NCBI GenBank assembly: GCA_016711095.1
Contig: JADJTP010000001.1
Span: 620,001-684,000 of the forward strand
Length of the DNA stretch: 64,000 nucleotides
Direction: 5' to 3'
Origin: Actinomycetales bacterium
GTDB taxonomy: Bacteria; Actinomycetota; Actinomycetes; Actinomycetales; Dermatophilaceae
Below, one piece after another: positions 8,373-16,598 of the stretch. Each line of letters opens with the position of its first letter. Within the stretch, counting starts at the first letter, position 1. Position numbers and translations under genes: made by a program. The notes beneath the pieces were generated by a model. The model saw only the letters and a program-made list of their open reading frames with translations, was not told where the DNA came from and made no database searches.

Positions 8373-8401
8373 AGGGTGGGGATGTCAGTCGTCCCCACCC
8401 T
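8373..8401 (+). terminator. Hairpin terminator of the CHAT-caspase unit
   Basis: AGGGTGGGGA (8373-8382) pairs perfectly with TCCCCACCCT (8392-8401) around a 9-base loop, 31 bp after the caspase stop. There is no U-tract, as is common for actinobacterial terminators. Confidence 0.75.
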
Positions 8402-8458
8402 GCGGTCATTGAGTCCGGTCGCTCCAGTCGGCGCGCCGGGCTCGTGAGGAGTCAACAC

Positions 8459-8830
8459 ATGAGCCACGGCAAAGAGGTCCTGGACGGTCTGCGCGATGAG
8501 ACTGCGGCCCTTCGGGCGATGATCCCTGACGTCTATGACGGGTTCGCACAGACCCATAAGGCAGCTCTGCGCGACGGCGTGCTCGATGTCAAGACCAAGG
8601 AACTCATCGCGTTCGCGATCTCGGTGAGCAAGCAGTGTGACGGGTGCATCGCCTCGCACGCCCGCGGAGCGGCGCGGGCCGGGGCGTCACCCGAAGAGGC
8701 TGCCGAGGCCATCGGGGTGGCCCTGCTCATGAACGGGGGCCCGGCGACTGTCTATGGTCCGCGTGCCTTCGCGGCCTTCAGCGAGTTCCACGGCCAGTTC
8801 GCCCGACTGCGGACCACGTCCCCATCCTGA
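8459..8830 (+). CDS. AhpD-like carboxymuconolactone decarboxylase family protein
   Basis: A 123-residue all-helical protein with the redox motif KQCDGCIASHARGAARAG (CxxC followed by His five residues on), typical of the alkylhydroperoxidase AhpD-like branch of the CMD family. It probably acts in the cytoplasm as a thiol-dependent peroxidase or in an unknown redox role. The ATG at 8459 is chosen over GTG 8444 because AGGAG lies 7 bases before it. It sits just after the hairpin closing the CHAT-caspase unit, so it is probably transcribed separately. Confidence 0.8.
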   Translation: MSHGKEVLDGLRDETAALRAMIPDVYDGFAQTHKAALRDGVLDVKTKELIAFAISVSKQCDGCIASHARGAARAGASPEEAAEAIGVALLMNGGPATVYGPRAFAAFSEFHGQFARLRTTSPS

Positions 8831-8976
8831 CGGGCCCGGCGCGGACCGCTGGCCCAGCCCAGCCCTGATGCCGTCCCGCTATGCCGGGACTCACACGCGC
8901 GCGAGCGCTCGGACGAGGTGGCCGGGCGGCATACTCGCCCTTAGCCCCCAAACCGCACGCGAACGCGAGGTGCCCG

Positions 8977-10188
8977 ATGTCCCGGCTGCAAACGACCGAA
9001 GGCCTGACCGACGACCAGCAAGAACTGCTCAGCCTGGTCAGGCAGTTCGTCGACGAGCAGATCATCCCTGTCGCGACCGAACTGGAGCACCGCGACGAAT
9101 ATCCGCAGGCGATCGTCGACGGGATGAAGGAGATGGGGATCTTCGGGCTGATGATTCCCGAGGAATACGGCGGGCTCGGCGAGAGCCTGCTCACCTATGC
9201 CTTGTGCGTCGAGGAGATCGCCCGCGGCTGGATGTCGGTCAGCGGCATCATCAACACGCACTTCATCGTCGCCTACATGCTGCTGCAACATGGCACGCCG
9301 GAGCAGAAGGAGCGTTACCTTCCGCGGATGGCCACCGGCGAAGTGCGCGGCGCCTTCTCGATGAGCGAGCCGGCGCTCGGCTCGGACGTCGCGGCCATCA
9401 AGACCAAGGCGGTGCGCGACGCCGACGGCGACGGTTGGACGATCAACGGCCAGAAGATGTGGCTCACCAACGGCGGATCGAGCAACCTCGTCGCCGTGCT
9501 GGTCAGGACCGACACAGGCGCTGCGCCCGATCCGTCGGTTTACCGGAACATGACGACGTTCCTCGTCGAGAAGGAAAGCGGGTTCGGGGAGACCGCCCCG
9601 GGGCTCACCGTGCCGGGCAAGATCGACAAGATGGGCTACAAGGGCGTCGACACGACCGAACTCGTCTTCGAGGACTACCGCACCACCGACGCCCAGATCC
9701 TCGGGGGGGTGCCGGGCAAGGGTTTTTACCAGATGATGGACGGCGTCGAGGTCGGCCGGGTCAACGTCGCCGCCCGTGCGTGTGGGCTGTCGATGCGGGC
9801 TTTCGAGCTGGGTATCCGCTATTCCCAGCAGCGTGAGACGTTCGGCAAGAAGATCGCAGAACACCAGGGCATCCTCTTCCGCCTGGCCGACATGGCGGTC
9901 CGTCTGGAGGCGAGCCACCAGATGATGGTCAAGGCGGCCCGGCTCAAGGACGCCGGCAAGCGCAACGACCTCGAGGCGGGCATGGCCAAGTACTTGGCGG
10001 CTGAGAACTGCGCGAACGTCGTCGAACAGTCCTTCCGCATCCACGGCGGCTACGGCTACTCCAAGGAATATGAGATCGAGAGGCTCTACCGCGAGGCTCC
10101 CATGCTGCTCATCGGCGAGGGCACCGCCGAGATCCAGAAGATGATCATCGGCCGGCGCCTGTTGGAGGACTACAAGCTGAAGGGCTGA
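8977..10188 (+). CDS. mcd: Acyl-CoA dehydrogenase, probable (2S)-methylsuccinyl-CoA dehydrogenase
   Basis: A 403-residue flavin-dependent acyl-CoA dehydrogenase. It shows the FAD/substrate block FSMSEPALGSDVAAI, MWLTNGG, the ETFGKKIAEHQ segment, RIHGGYGYSKEYEIERLYR, and the catalytic-Glu region GEGTAEIQK. The segments VSGIINTHFIVAYM and PGKIDKMGYKGVDTTEL match, from memory, the dehydrogenase in the Streptomyces ethylmalonyl-CoA cluster, which oxidises methylsuccinyl-CoA to mesaconyl-CoA. With the CoA lyases at 3-1998 and the mesaconyl-CoA hydratase at 22767 this suits the same pathway. ATG 8977 follows GCGAGG; upstream frame extension is not conserved. A generic short-chain dehydrogenase is the alternative. 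Confidence 0.7.
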   Translation: MSRLQTTEGLTDDQQELLSLVRQFVDEQIIPVATELEHRDEYPQAIVDGMKEMGIFGLMIPEEYGGLGESLLTYALCVEEIARGWMSVSGIINTHFIVAYMLLQHGTPEQKERYLPRMATGEVRGAFSMSEPALGSDVAAIKTKAVRDADGDGWTINGQKMWLTNGGSSNLVAVLVRTDTGAAPDPSVYRNMTTFLVEKESGFGETAPGLTVPGKIDKMGYKGVDTTELVFEDYRTTDAQILGGVPGKGFYQMMDGVEVGRVNVAARACGLSMRAFELGIRYSQQRETFGKKIAEHQGILFRLADMAVRLEASHQMMVKAARLKDAGKRNDLEAGMAKYLAAENCANVVEQSFRIHGGYGYSKEYEIERLYREAPMLLIGEGTAEIQKMIIGRRLLEDYKLKG

Positions 10189-10210
10189 GCCGCCACCCGC
10201 GGGAGGCGGC
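10189..10210 (+). terminator. Possible hairpin after the acyl-CoA dehydrogenase gene
   Basis: GCCGCC (10189-10194) pairs with GGCGGC (10205-10210) directly after the stop codon. The stem is short and GC-only, so terminator function is uncertain. Confidence 0.35.
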
Positions 10211-10262
10211 CCGGCAGCCGCGGCATACGGGTGGGCTGGGCCTGTCGTGTGAGGATAGAGGC

Positions 10263-10985
10263 ATGAGTATGCAGCCGAACTCCCGACGGGTGCCCTTCGG
10301 GGCGCTGACCCTGAACTACCCGATGTCGATCGGTGTGTTCGACACGTACCCCGAGGCGCAGAAGGCCATCGACACCCTCTCGGACGCTGGCTTCCCGGTG
10401 CAGAACTGCCTCATGGTGGGCACCGAGTTGCGTCAGTTCGAGCGGGTGACCGGACGGTTGTCCTGGGCGAGGGTGCTGCTCGGAGGGGTGTTGTCGGGAC
10501 TGTGGCTCGGCCTGTTCGTCGGGCTGATCTTCTCGCTGTTCACGACCGCCAGCGCCGTGGGCCAGATCCTCTCGACGATGGCATTCGGGGCGGTCTTCGG
10601 TGCCGTGTGGGCCGCCCTCGGGTATGCCGCGACGCGCGGCACCCGTGACTTCACGTCGGTGAGCCAGATCGTCCCGAGCCGGTTCGAGGTGCTTGCCGAG
10701 CACAAGGTCGCCCACCAGGCCCGGGAGATCCTCGCGACCGCCGGCATCTCGACGGGCCGACCGGTCTGGCCCGCTCCCTCCCCGGTTCAGGGCGTTCCGC
10801 AGCCCCAGCCGAGCGAGCCGAGCCAGCCAGCCGAGCCAGCCACCCGAGCCACCCGAGCCAGCCGAGCCACCCGAGCCACCCGAGCCAGCCGAGCCAGCCG
10901 AGCCAGCCGCCGATGGACTGACCCGGCGACCTCTCAACCACAGTGCCCGGGGCCCGCACGAGGAGAGTGTGCGGCGCTAGCCTGA
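10263..10985 (+). CDS. General-stress-protein 17M-like membrane protein with repetitive tail
   Basis: A 240-residue protein. Residues about 23-60 (SIGVFDTYPEAQKAIDTLSDAGFPVQNCLMVGTEL) are the general stress protein 17M/YflT-like domain. Two hydrophobic segments follow (about 72-95 and 99-122), then a soluble part. The C-terminus from about residue 178 is a simple-sequence tail, first QPQPSEPSQPAEP and then RAT/RAS triplets, encoded by 9-bp tandem repeats. In the +1 frame the same DNA reads Pro/Glu/Ala repeats continuing the earlier tail chemistry, which suggests a small insertion shifted the frame near 10820-10845. Function is unknown; the family is linked to stress. Confidence 0.7.
   Translation: MSMQPNSRRVPFGALTLNYPMSIGVFDTYPEAQKAIDTLSDAGFPVQNCLMVGTELRQFERVTGRLSWARVLLGGVLSGLWLGLFVGLIFSLFTTASAVGQILSTMAFGAVFGAVWAALGYAATRGTRDFTSVSQIVPSRFEVLAEHKVAHQAREILATAGISTGRPVWPAPSPVQGVPQPQPSEPSQPAEPATRATRASRATRATRASRASRASRRWTDPATSQPQCPGPARGECAALA
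10846..10908 (+). repeat. Seven 9-bp tandem repeats (GAGCCAGCC / GAGCCACCC)
   Basis: Seven consecutive 9-bp units in the 3' end of the stress-protein gene, preceded by irregular 4-bp (agcc) steps at about 10815-10845 that move the repeat into a different reading phase. Confidence 0.9.
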
Positions 10986-11033
10986 CTTCCAACTGACTGG
11001 CGATTCGCAGCGTTCGATCAGGAGGAATCACAG

Positions 11034-12764
11034 ATGGCGGGTTCGCGTCTTCGCATGGCTGCGGTCGGGGTCATCGCCCTGGCAGTGACAGCGGTGCCCA
11101 GTGCCGCTCAGGCGGGCAAGTCCACTCACCGGGGGAACCCCAACCTCACGACTGTCCAGATCTTGTCGTTCAACGACTATCACGGGCACCTGGAGGCGAC
11201 CGATCCGGTCCTCGCGCCGACTGTCGACCCCTCGCAAACCCCCGTCGGTGGCGCCGAACACCTGGCCACCACACTCACCACGCTGCGGGCGAAGGTCGGC
11301 GCTGCCAACAGCCTGACGGTCGCCGCGGGCGACCTCATCGGCGGCTCGCCCTTCCTGTCCGGGATCTTCCACGACGAGCCGGCGGTGGAGTCGCTCAACG
11401 CGATGAAGCTCGACGTGAGCGCGGTGGGCAACCACGAGTTCGACGAGGGCACGACCGAGTTGCTGCGAATGCAGAACGGCGGGTGCCACCCGGTCGCGGG
11501 CTGCTACTTTACCGACGCGCCGTATGCCGGCGCCGACTTCCAGTGGCTCGCTGCCAACGTCGTGCGCAAGGACACCGGTACGACCCTCCTGCCGGGCACG
11601 AGCGTCAAGACCGTCAACGGCGTGCGGGTCGGCTTCATCGGCATGACCCTCGAGGCGACCCCGGCCTTGGTCAACCCAAGTGGTGTCGCGTCGGTCGCCT
11701 TCAGGGACGAGGTCCTCGCAGCCAACGCCCAGGCGCGGCTGCTCAAGAAGCAGGGAGTCAAAGCGATCGTCGTGCTCCTGCATGAAGGCGGCTACCAGGC
11801 AGGCGACTACCGGACCTGCTCGGGGATCTCCGACCCGATTGCCCAGATCGCCTCGACGATGACCCCCGAGGTCGACCTCATCGTCTCCGGACACACCCAC
11901 CAGGCCTATATCTGCTCGCTTCCTGACCCGGCGGGCCACCCCCGCCTGGTGACCAGCGCCGCCGACTACGGCCGGGCGGTCACCGAGACGAGCCTTGTGG
12001 TCAACCGCGCCAGCGGCGAGGTCGACCGCGCGCGCACCAAGGCGGTCAACCACCTGAACGCCCGCACTGCGGTCAAGGACCCGGTGCAGACAGGCATCAT
12101 CGCCAAGTGGACCACCCTCGCCGGTCCGATCCGCAGCCTCGTGGTTGGATCCGTCGCGCAGAGCATCACCGGCGACGCCAGCGGCAATCGCGGTATCGAG
12201 ACACCCATGGGCGACCTCGTTGCCGACGCGATGCTGGCTGCGACCAAGCCAGCCGGGGCGCAACTGGCGTTCATGAACGTCGGAGGGGTGCGTGCCAGCC
12301 TGCTTTACCCCACCTCCACGCTCGGCGAAGGGGACGGCAAGGTCACCTATTCCGAGGCATATGCCGTCACGCCGTTCGGCAATGTCGTGCTGTCCTTGGA
12401 CATGACGGGCGACCAGATCCGACAGGTGCTCGAGCAGCAATACCAGCCGATCCCGGCCCGCGGAAGCCGCCCGATGCTCGCCCTGGGTGTCTCCGAGGGC
12501 TTCACCTATATCTGGGACAGCGCCGCGCCGCAGGGTTCCCGCGTCGTGCCCGGCTCGATGGCCCTACACGGGGTGCCGGTGAGCCTTACGAGCACTTATC
12601 GGGTCGGCGTGCAGAACTTCCTCGCAGACGGCGGAGACTCGTTCACGGCATTCTTGGGTGGCACCAACCGAATCGGTGCGGCCGAGGACCTTGCGGCGTT
12701 CATCACCTACCTGCAGGCCAACCCCGGCCTGTTGCCACCGCCTGACCGCATCGCCGGGCTCTGA
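11034..12764 (+). CDS. Secreted 5'-nucleotidase / 2',3'-cyclic phosphodiesterase (UshA family)
   Basis: A 576-residue exported metallophosphoesterase. It has a signal peptide (residues 1 to about 27, cut near SAAQA). Metal motifs are NDYHGHLE, AGDLIGG, GNHEFDEG, LLHEGG and SGHTHQ, followed by the C-terminal 5'-nucleotidase domain (about 380-550) with ETPMGDLVADAM and NVGGVRASL. It would dephosphorylate nucleotides outside the cell, feeding nucleoside uptake such as the ABC system encoded at 53300-58439. AGGAGG lies a good distance before the ATG. No C-terminal anchor is visible, so it is probably secreted or loosely wall-associated. Confidence 0.88.
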   Translation: MAGSRLRMAAVGVIALAVTAVPSAAQAGKSTHRGNPNLTTVQILSFNDYHGHLEATDPVLAPTVDPSQTPVGGAEHLATTLTTLRAKVGAANSLTVAAGDLIGGSPFLSGIFHDEPAVESLNAMKLDVSAVGNHEFDEGTTELLRMQNGGCHPVAGCYFTDAPYAGADFQWLAANVVRKDTGTTLLPGTSVKTVNGVRVGFIGMTLEATPALVNPSGVASVAFRDEVLAANAQARLLKKQGVKAIVVLLHEGGYQAGDYRTCSGISDPIAQIASTMTPEVDLIVSGHTHQAYICSLPDPAGHPRLVTSAADYGRAVTETSLVVNRASGEVDRARTKAVNHLNARTAVKDPVQTGIIAKWTTLAGPIRSLVVGSVAQSITGDASGNRGIETPMGDLVADAMLAATKPAGAQLAFMNVGGVRASLLYPTSTLGEGDGKVTYSEAYAVTPFGNVVLSLDMTGDQIRQVLEQQYQPIPARGSRPMLALGVSEGFTYIWDSAAPQGSRVVPGSMALHGVPVSLTSTYRVGVQNFLADGGDSFTAFLGGTNRIGAAEDLAAFITYLQANPGLLPPPDRIAGL

Positions 12765-12802
12765 CCCGAGGCGGCGATCCGCGTCGTGACAGTCTGGTGG
12801 CC

Positions 12803-13813
12803 ATGACCCCCTCACCCGATCGACTCCTTGCCCACCCCGCCGTGCGTCGGGGGTTCGGGGCTGTCGGTGCGCTCGCGGCTACGGCAGCGCTTGCGAGCAT
12901 GCTCGGCGCGTGCGGGCAGGGCACCGCGGCACCGTCGGAATCCTCGGGAGTGGCGCGACCGTCGACGTCCTCGTCGACGGCCACGCTGGGCTCGCCCGTG
13001 TCGGCGGCCCCGGCGACACGCACCGGGCCGGTGGAATTGGTCGGTGTCGGCACCGTGTTGGACGCCAACGGTGGCGGCGCGCGCCTGTGCCTCGGGGGGA
13101 TCCGGCCGTCGATTCCGCCGCAGTGCGACGGCATACCGATGCTCGGGTGGGACTGGGCACGAGCGGCGGGGGAGCAGCTCGCAACGGGCACGAGGTGGGG
13201 CGAGTATGCCGTCGTCGGCACGTTCGACGGCACGACGTTCACCCTCACCAAGGACCCGGTCGCCCCCGAGTCGTATGCCGGTGAGCTACCCGACCGTGGG
13301 CTCGCCCCGCCCGATGTCACCACCCCGTGCCAGCCGCCGGCTGGTGGCTGGCACGTGGTGGACCCGTCGGCGATCGATGAGTCGGCCGTCGAGGTGAGCG
13401 CCGTCGCGGCCCAGAAGCTCTCGGGGTATGCCGGGCTGTGGCTCGACCAACCCGTGCCCGAGGGCGGCGAGCCAAGCGATACCCCCGCGGCAGATCCCGC
13501 CAGGCGGATCCTCAACGTCGCGATCGTCGGAGATCTCGCCCCCGCTGAGGCAGTGCTGCGCCAGGTCTGGGGTGGTCCGCTGTGCGTGACGGGCGCGCGG
13601 CGCACGCTGGAGCAGTTGACCCGTGTCCAGGACGAGATCACAGCACGCCACATCGAGTGGGGCGTGCTCACCTCTTCGACCTCGGTCGTGGACAATCGGG
13701 TCGAGGTGCTCGTCGTTCACGACGACGGCCACCTGCAGGCGGAGCTGGACCGCCGCTACGGGACGGGGACCGTGTTCGTCGCATCGGCGCTCACCCCGGT
13801 TACAGGGAGCTGA
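12803..13813 (+). CDS. Lipoprotein of unknown function
   Basis: A 336-residue protein with a lipoprotein signal ending in the lipobox LGAC (Cys at about residue 37) followed by a Ser/Thr/Pro-rich spacer. The mature part has conserved-looking segments such as GTVLDANGGGARLCLGG, QPPAGGW and a C-terminal VEVLVVHDDGHLQAELDRRYG. This type of actinobacterial lipoprotein has no known activity. It should be anchored on the outer face of the membrane. ATG 12803 is preferred; GTG 12797 in the same frame is possible. It starts 38 bp after the nucleotidase stop. Confidence 0.7.
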   Translation: MTPSPDRLLAHPAVRRGFGAVGALAATAALASMLGACGQGTAAPSESSGVARPSTSSSTATLGSPVSAAPATRTGPVELVGVGTVLDANGGGARLCLGGIRPSIPPQCDGIPMLGWDWARAAGEQLATGTRWGEYAVVGTFDGTTFTLTKDPVAPESYAGELPDRGLAPPDVTTPCQPPAGGWHVVDPSAIDESAVEVSAVAAQKLSGYAGLWLDQPVPEGGEPSDTPAADPARRILNVAIVGDLAPAEAVLRQVWGGPLCVTGARRTLEQLTRVQDEITARHIEWGVLTSSTSVVDNRVEVLVVHDDGHLQAELDRRYGTGTVFVASALTPVTGS

Positions 13814-13870
13814 CCGGCCCCGCCGACGGCGTTGGCCCGCCGGGCGATTCAGCGGGCGATCCAGGCGGGA

Positions 13871-14203
13871 CTAGCCGACGCTGGTGTGCGGGTGGGACAG
13901 GACGTAACCGGGCGCCCGATCCTCGTGGTGACATGCGCTGCAGACCCGGACGGCCAGCTGGGAGCCGGGGACCGGAGACCACGCGCGGTAACGGTGGCCT
14001 GACTCGGCGCAGCGCGCTTCGCGGGCGCAACGAGCGCACTGCAGGCGCCCGTCCACCAGCGTCCAGGACAGCTCAGGGCCGAGCAACTCAAGCAGGGCGC
14101 CATCGCGACTGGACCAGGTGCGGATGCCCAGCGGCGTGATCGGAGCCGCGAGGCACCGGTCGCACCGGACCTCGACGTTCCCGCTCATGTGGGTCGTGAC
14201 CAT
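13871..14203 (-). CDS. Small zinc-ribbon-like protein, function unknown
   Basis: A 110-residue protein with three cysteine pairs, CDRC (N-terminal), CARC with a further Cys, and CSACHHED near the C-terminus, which suggests zinc binding. GGGGAGA lies about 8 bases before the ATG. ATG 14188 would shorten it by five residues. I do not recognise a family; the Cys pairs and codon pattern support a real gene. The 236 bp upstream of its start contains an AT-richer patch around 14315-14335 that may hold its promoter. Confidence 0.6.
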   Translation of the reverse strand: MVTTHMSGNVEVRCDRCLAAPITPLGIRTWSSRDGALLELLGPELSWTLVDGRLQCARCAREARCAESGHRYRAWSPVPGSQLAVRVCSACHHEDRAPGYVLSHPHTSVG

Positions 14204-14439
14204 CGTTCGTTCTCCCCAGTGGTAGCTCGTGCCGGACGACGACCAAGAGCCTGCGGGTGTCCCCTCAGATACCCGGGCTCGGTCGTGCCGGGTTCATCCG
14301 GCGAGTAGGTCGGATGACTTAACGATGGTAAACCAGTGACGCCGGTCACACCAGGGGGTTGGTGGAAGCGTTTTCCTGAGTGTCGCCGAACGGTCGACGA
14401 AAGCCGGCGAGCGCCTCGGCCGCCGGGTCCGGCGGTCGG

Positions 14440-15945
14440 TCAGCGTCCCTGGAGCCGGGCGATCCACGCCTCGACATCGGCGCTCGTGCGGGGCATCGCA
14501 GCCGACAGGTTCTCGAATCCGGTCTCGGTGACGAGCAGATCGTCTTCGATCCGCACCCCCTGGCCGCGGAAGCGCTCCGGGGCGAGCAGATCGTCCGCCT
14601 TGAAGTAGAGCCCCGGCTCGACCGTGAGCACCATGCCCGGACGCAGTTCACCGTCGAGATAGTCGGCGCGAGTTGCGAGGGCGCAATCGTGGACGTCGAT
14701 GCCGAGGTGGTGGCTCGTGCCGTGGACCATCCAGCGGCGATGATATTGGCCGGTCGTTGTGTCCAGCGTCGCCTCGACGCCGACCCCGTCTGGCAGCATC
14801 CCCCAGGCGTGCAGGTGCTCGGCGATGACCCGGATCGCGGCTGCGTGGATGTCGGAGAACCTCGCCCCCGGGCGGATCGCCGACATCGCAGCCTGCTGCG
14901 CGGCATACACGGCGTCGTAGATCTCGCGTTGCGCGTCGGCGAAGGTGCCGTCGACGGGCAGGGTGCGGGTGATGTCGGCGGTGTAGAGGCTGTCGATCTC
15001 AACCCCGGCGTCGAGCAGGATCATTGTGCCGGCGTCGATGTCGCCGGTGTTCTTGATCCAGTGCAACGTGTTCGCGTGATCGCCCGCCGCGCAGATCGAG
15101 TCATAGCCGACGCCGTTGCCAAGGTGGCGGGCGTGCAGGCCGAAGAGACCTTCCACCCAGCGTTCACCCCGACCCCGCTCGACGACGCCGCGCAGGTCGG
15201 CGATGACCGCTTCGAAACCCACCTGGGTGGCGGCGATCGCTGCCCGCATCTGCTCGACCTCCCAGGCATCCTTGGTCAGGCGTAGCGTCGACAGATGGGC
15301 CGCCAGGTCGTCATCGGCTTCGGTGGTGGCCTCGCCGACCTCGACGCCCGCCTCGGTGCGGGTCTGGTCAACGAGCGCGGCGACGTCGCGATCGGCGTCC
15401 CGTACGACGCGCAGGGCAACGGTGCCGGCGTCCTTGGCGAGGGCGTCGGGCAACTCGTCGATGTGCCGGGCAGTCAGCCCGAGCTCGGCCTCGACGTCCG
15501 CCAGACTGGGGCGAGCGCCAACCCAGAACTCGCCATAGCGCGCGTCGGCGAAGAACTCGTCGGTGTCGCGCCCCGCCATCGGCCGCAGGTACAGGACCGC
15601 CTCGTGGCCACCGCCGTCGGCGTCGCTGCGGGGGTGAAGCACGAGCACAGCATCGGGCTCGCGGTCGCTGCCCAGGCCGGAGAGATGTGCGAAGGCCGAA
15701 TGGGGGCGGAAGACATAGTCGGTGTCGTTGGAGCGCACCTTAAAACCCCCGGCGGGGATAACCAGCCGTTGCCCTTCGTATGCCGCGCTCACCCGCTCGC
15801 GGCGGGTGGCGGCATACGGCGCGACGTCTGCCCGAGCGGGGGGATCGGTGCGCCGAGGGGCCCAGCCGTCGCGGACGAACGCCCGGAACTGCTCGGTGGT
15901 GGGCCGGGGGCGGTTGTCGCTCTTGCGTTGGGGTTCACTGCTCAC
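14440..15945 (-). CDS. pepP: Xaa-Pro aminopeptidase (aminopeptidase P, M24B)
   Basis: A 501-residue aminopeptidase that removes N-terminal residues preceding proline. The N-terminal creatinase-like domain has FRPHSAFAHLSGL; the C-terminal pita-bread domain has the metal ligands in LLDAGVEIDSLYTADITRT, HGTSHHLGIDVHD, LTVEPGLY and GVRIEDDLLVTE. GTG 15945 is chosen because the open frame upstream of it is low-complexity and made of the 24-bp repeats at 16014-16085. It is cytoplasmic with no signal peptide. Confidence 0.9.
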   Translation of the reverse strand: MSSEPQRKSDNRPRPTTEQFRAFVRDGWAPRRTDPPARADVAPYAATRRERVSAAYEGQRLVIPAGGFKVRSNDTDYVFRPHSAFAHLSGLGSDREPDAVLVLHPRSDADGGGHEAVLYLRPMAGRDTDEFFADARYGEFWVGARPSLADVEAELGLTARHIDELPDALAKDAGTVALRVVRDADRDVAALVDQTRTEAGVEVGEATTEADDDLAAHLSTLRLTKDAWEVEQMRAAIAATQVGFEAVIADLRGVVERGRGERWVEGLFGLHARHLGNGVGYDSICAAGDHANTLHWIKNTGDIDAGTMILLDAGVEIDSLYTADITRTLPVDGTFADAQREIYDAVYAAQQAAMSAIRPGARFSDIHAAAIRVIAEHLHAWGMLPDGVGVEATLDTTTGQYHRRWMVHGTSHHLGIDVHDCALATRADYLDGELRPGMVLTVEPGLYFKADDLLAPERFRGQGVRIEDDLLVTETGFENLSAAMPRTSADVEAWIARLQGR

Positions 15946-16013
15946 CGGATCATCGTGCCACGGGCCACGGACCTGATCGGTAGAACACCGGCCTGGTCGC
16001 CCCGCCACCCGCC

Positions 16014-16085
16014 GACCCGCCGCCCGCCGACGTCGCCGACCCGCCGCCCGCCGACGTCGCCGACCCGCCGCCCGCCGACGTCGCT
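16014..16085. repeat. Three 24-bp tandem repeats between divergent genes
   Basis: Three near-identical 24-bp units (16014-16037, 16038-16061, 16062-16085), each built of GACCCGCCGCCC and GCCGACGTCGC halves. They occupy the shared upstream region of the aminopeptidase (minus) and YdeI-like (plus) genes. Confidence 0.9.
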
Positions 16086-16102
16086 GTGGCACAGTGACGG
16101 TC

Positions 16103-16564
16103 ATGGCCTCAGATCTCACCCTGCACACCCACCTCGAACCCTTCGGCCCGGCGGGCGCGTTCGTGCTCACCGACGATCAGGTCGCCGCGCTCGGCGGCGG
16201 CAAGCGCGCTGCCGTGCAGGTCACCGTCAACGGTCGATCGGCGCGGCTACGCCTGGCTGTGATGGGCGGTCAGAATGTCATCGGGCTGAGCAAGGCCAAC
16301 CGGGCCGCGCTCGGCGTGGACATCGGAGACGAGGTCACGGCCCGGGTCGCCCTCGACGAGGCGCCGCGTGAGGTCGAGGTCCCCGCCGACCTCGCGGCCG
16401 CGCTGGCTGCCGATCCCGCCGCGGCGGCGGCATACGAGCGCCTCGCCTTCACCCACCGAAAGGAATACGCCGTCTGGGTGTCCGCGGCGGTTCAGGACCG
16501 AACCCGTCAGCGTCGGGTCGAGAAGACATTGGAGATGCTGCGGGAGGGCCGGACTCGCGGCTGA
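16103..16564 (+). CDS. YdeI/OmdA-like protein with DUF1905 domain
   Basis: A 153-residue protein. The first about 85 residues (LEPFGPAGAFVLTDDQVAAL...GDEVTARVALDE) are a DUF1905-type beta-barrel; the rest (VPADLAAALAADPAAAAAYERLAFTHRKEYAVWVSAA...KTLEMLREG) is the YdeI/OmpD-associated helical domain. Family members have been linked to bacteriocin protection, but the molecular activity is not established. ATG 16103 is taken as the start; a GTG at 16094 in the same frame is possible. It converges on glpD. Confidence 0.8.
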   Translation: MASDLTLHTHLEPFGPAGAFVLTDDQVAALGGGKRAAVQVTVNGRSARLRLAVMGGQNVIGLSKANRAALGVDIGDEVTARVALDEAPREVEVPADLAAALAADPAAAAAYERLAFTHRKEYAVWVSAAVQDRTRQRRVEKTLEMLREGRTRG

Positions 16565-16598
16565 GTATGCCGGGGCCGGGATGGGCGTCCTGGGGCGC

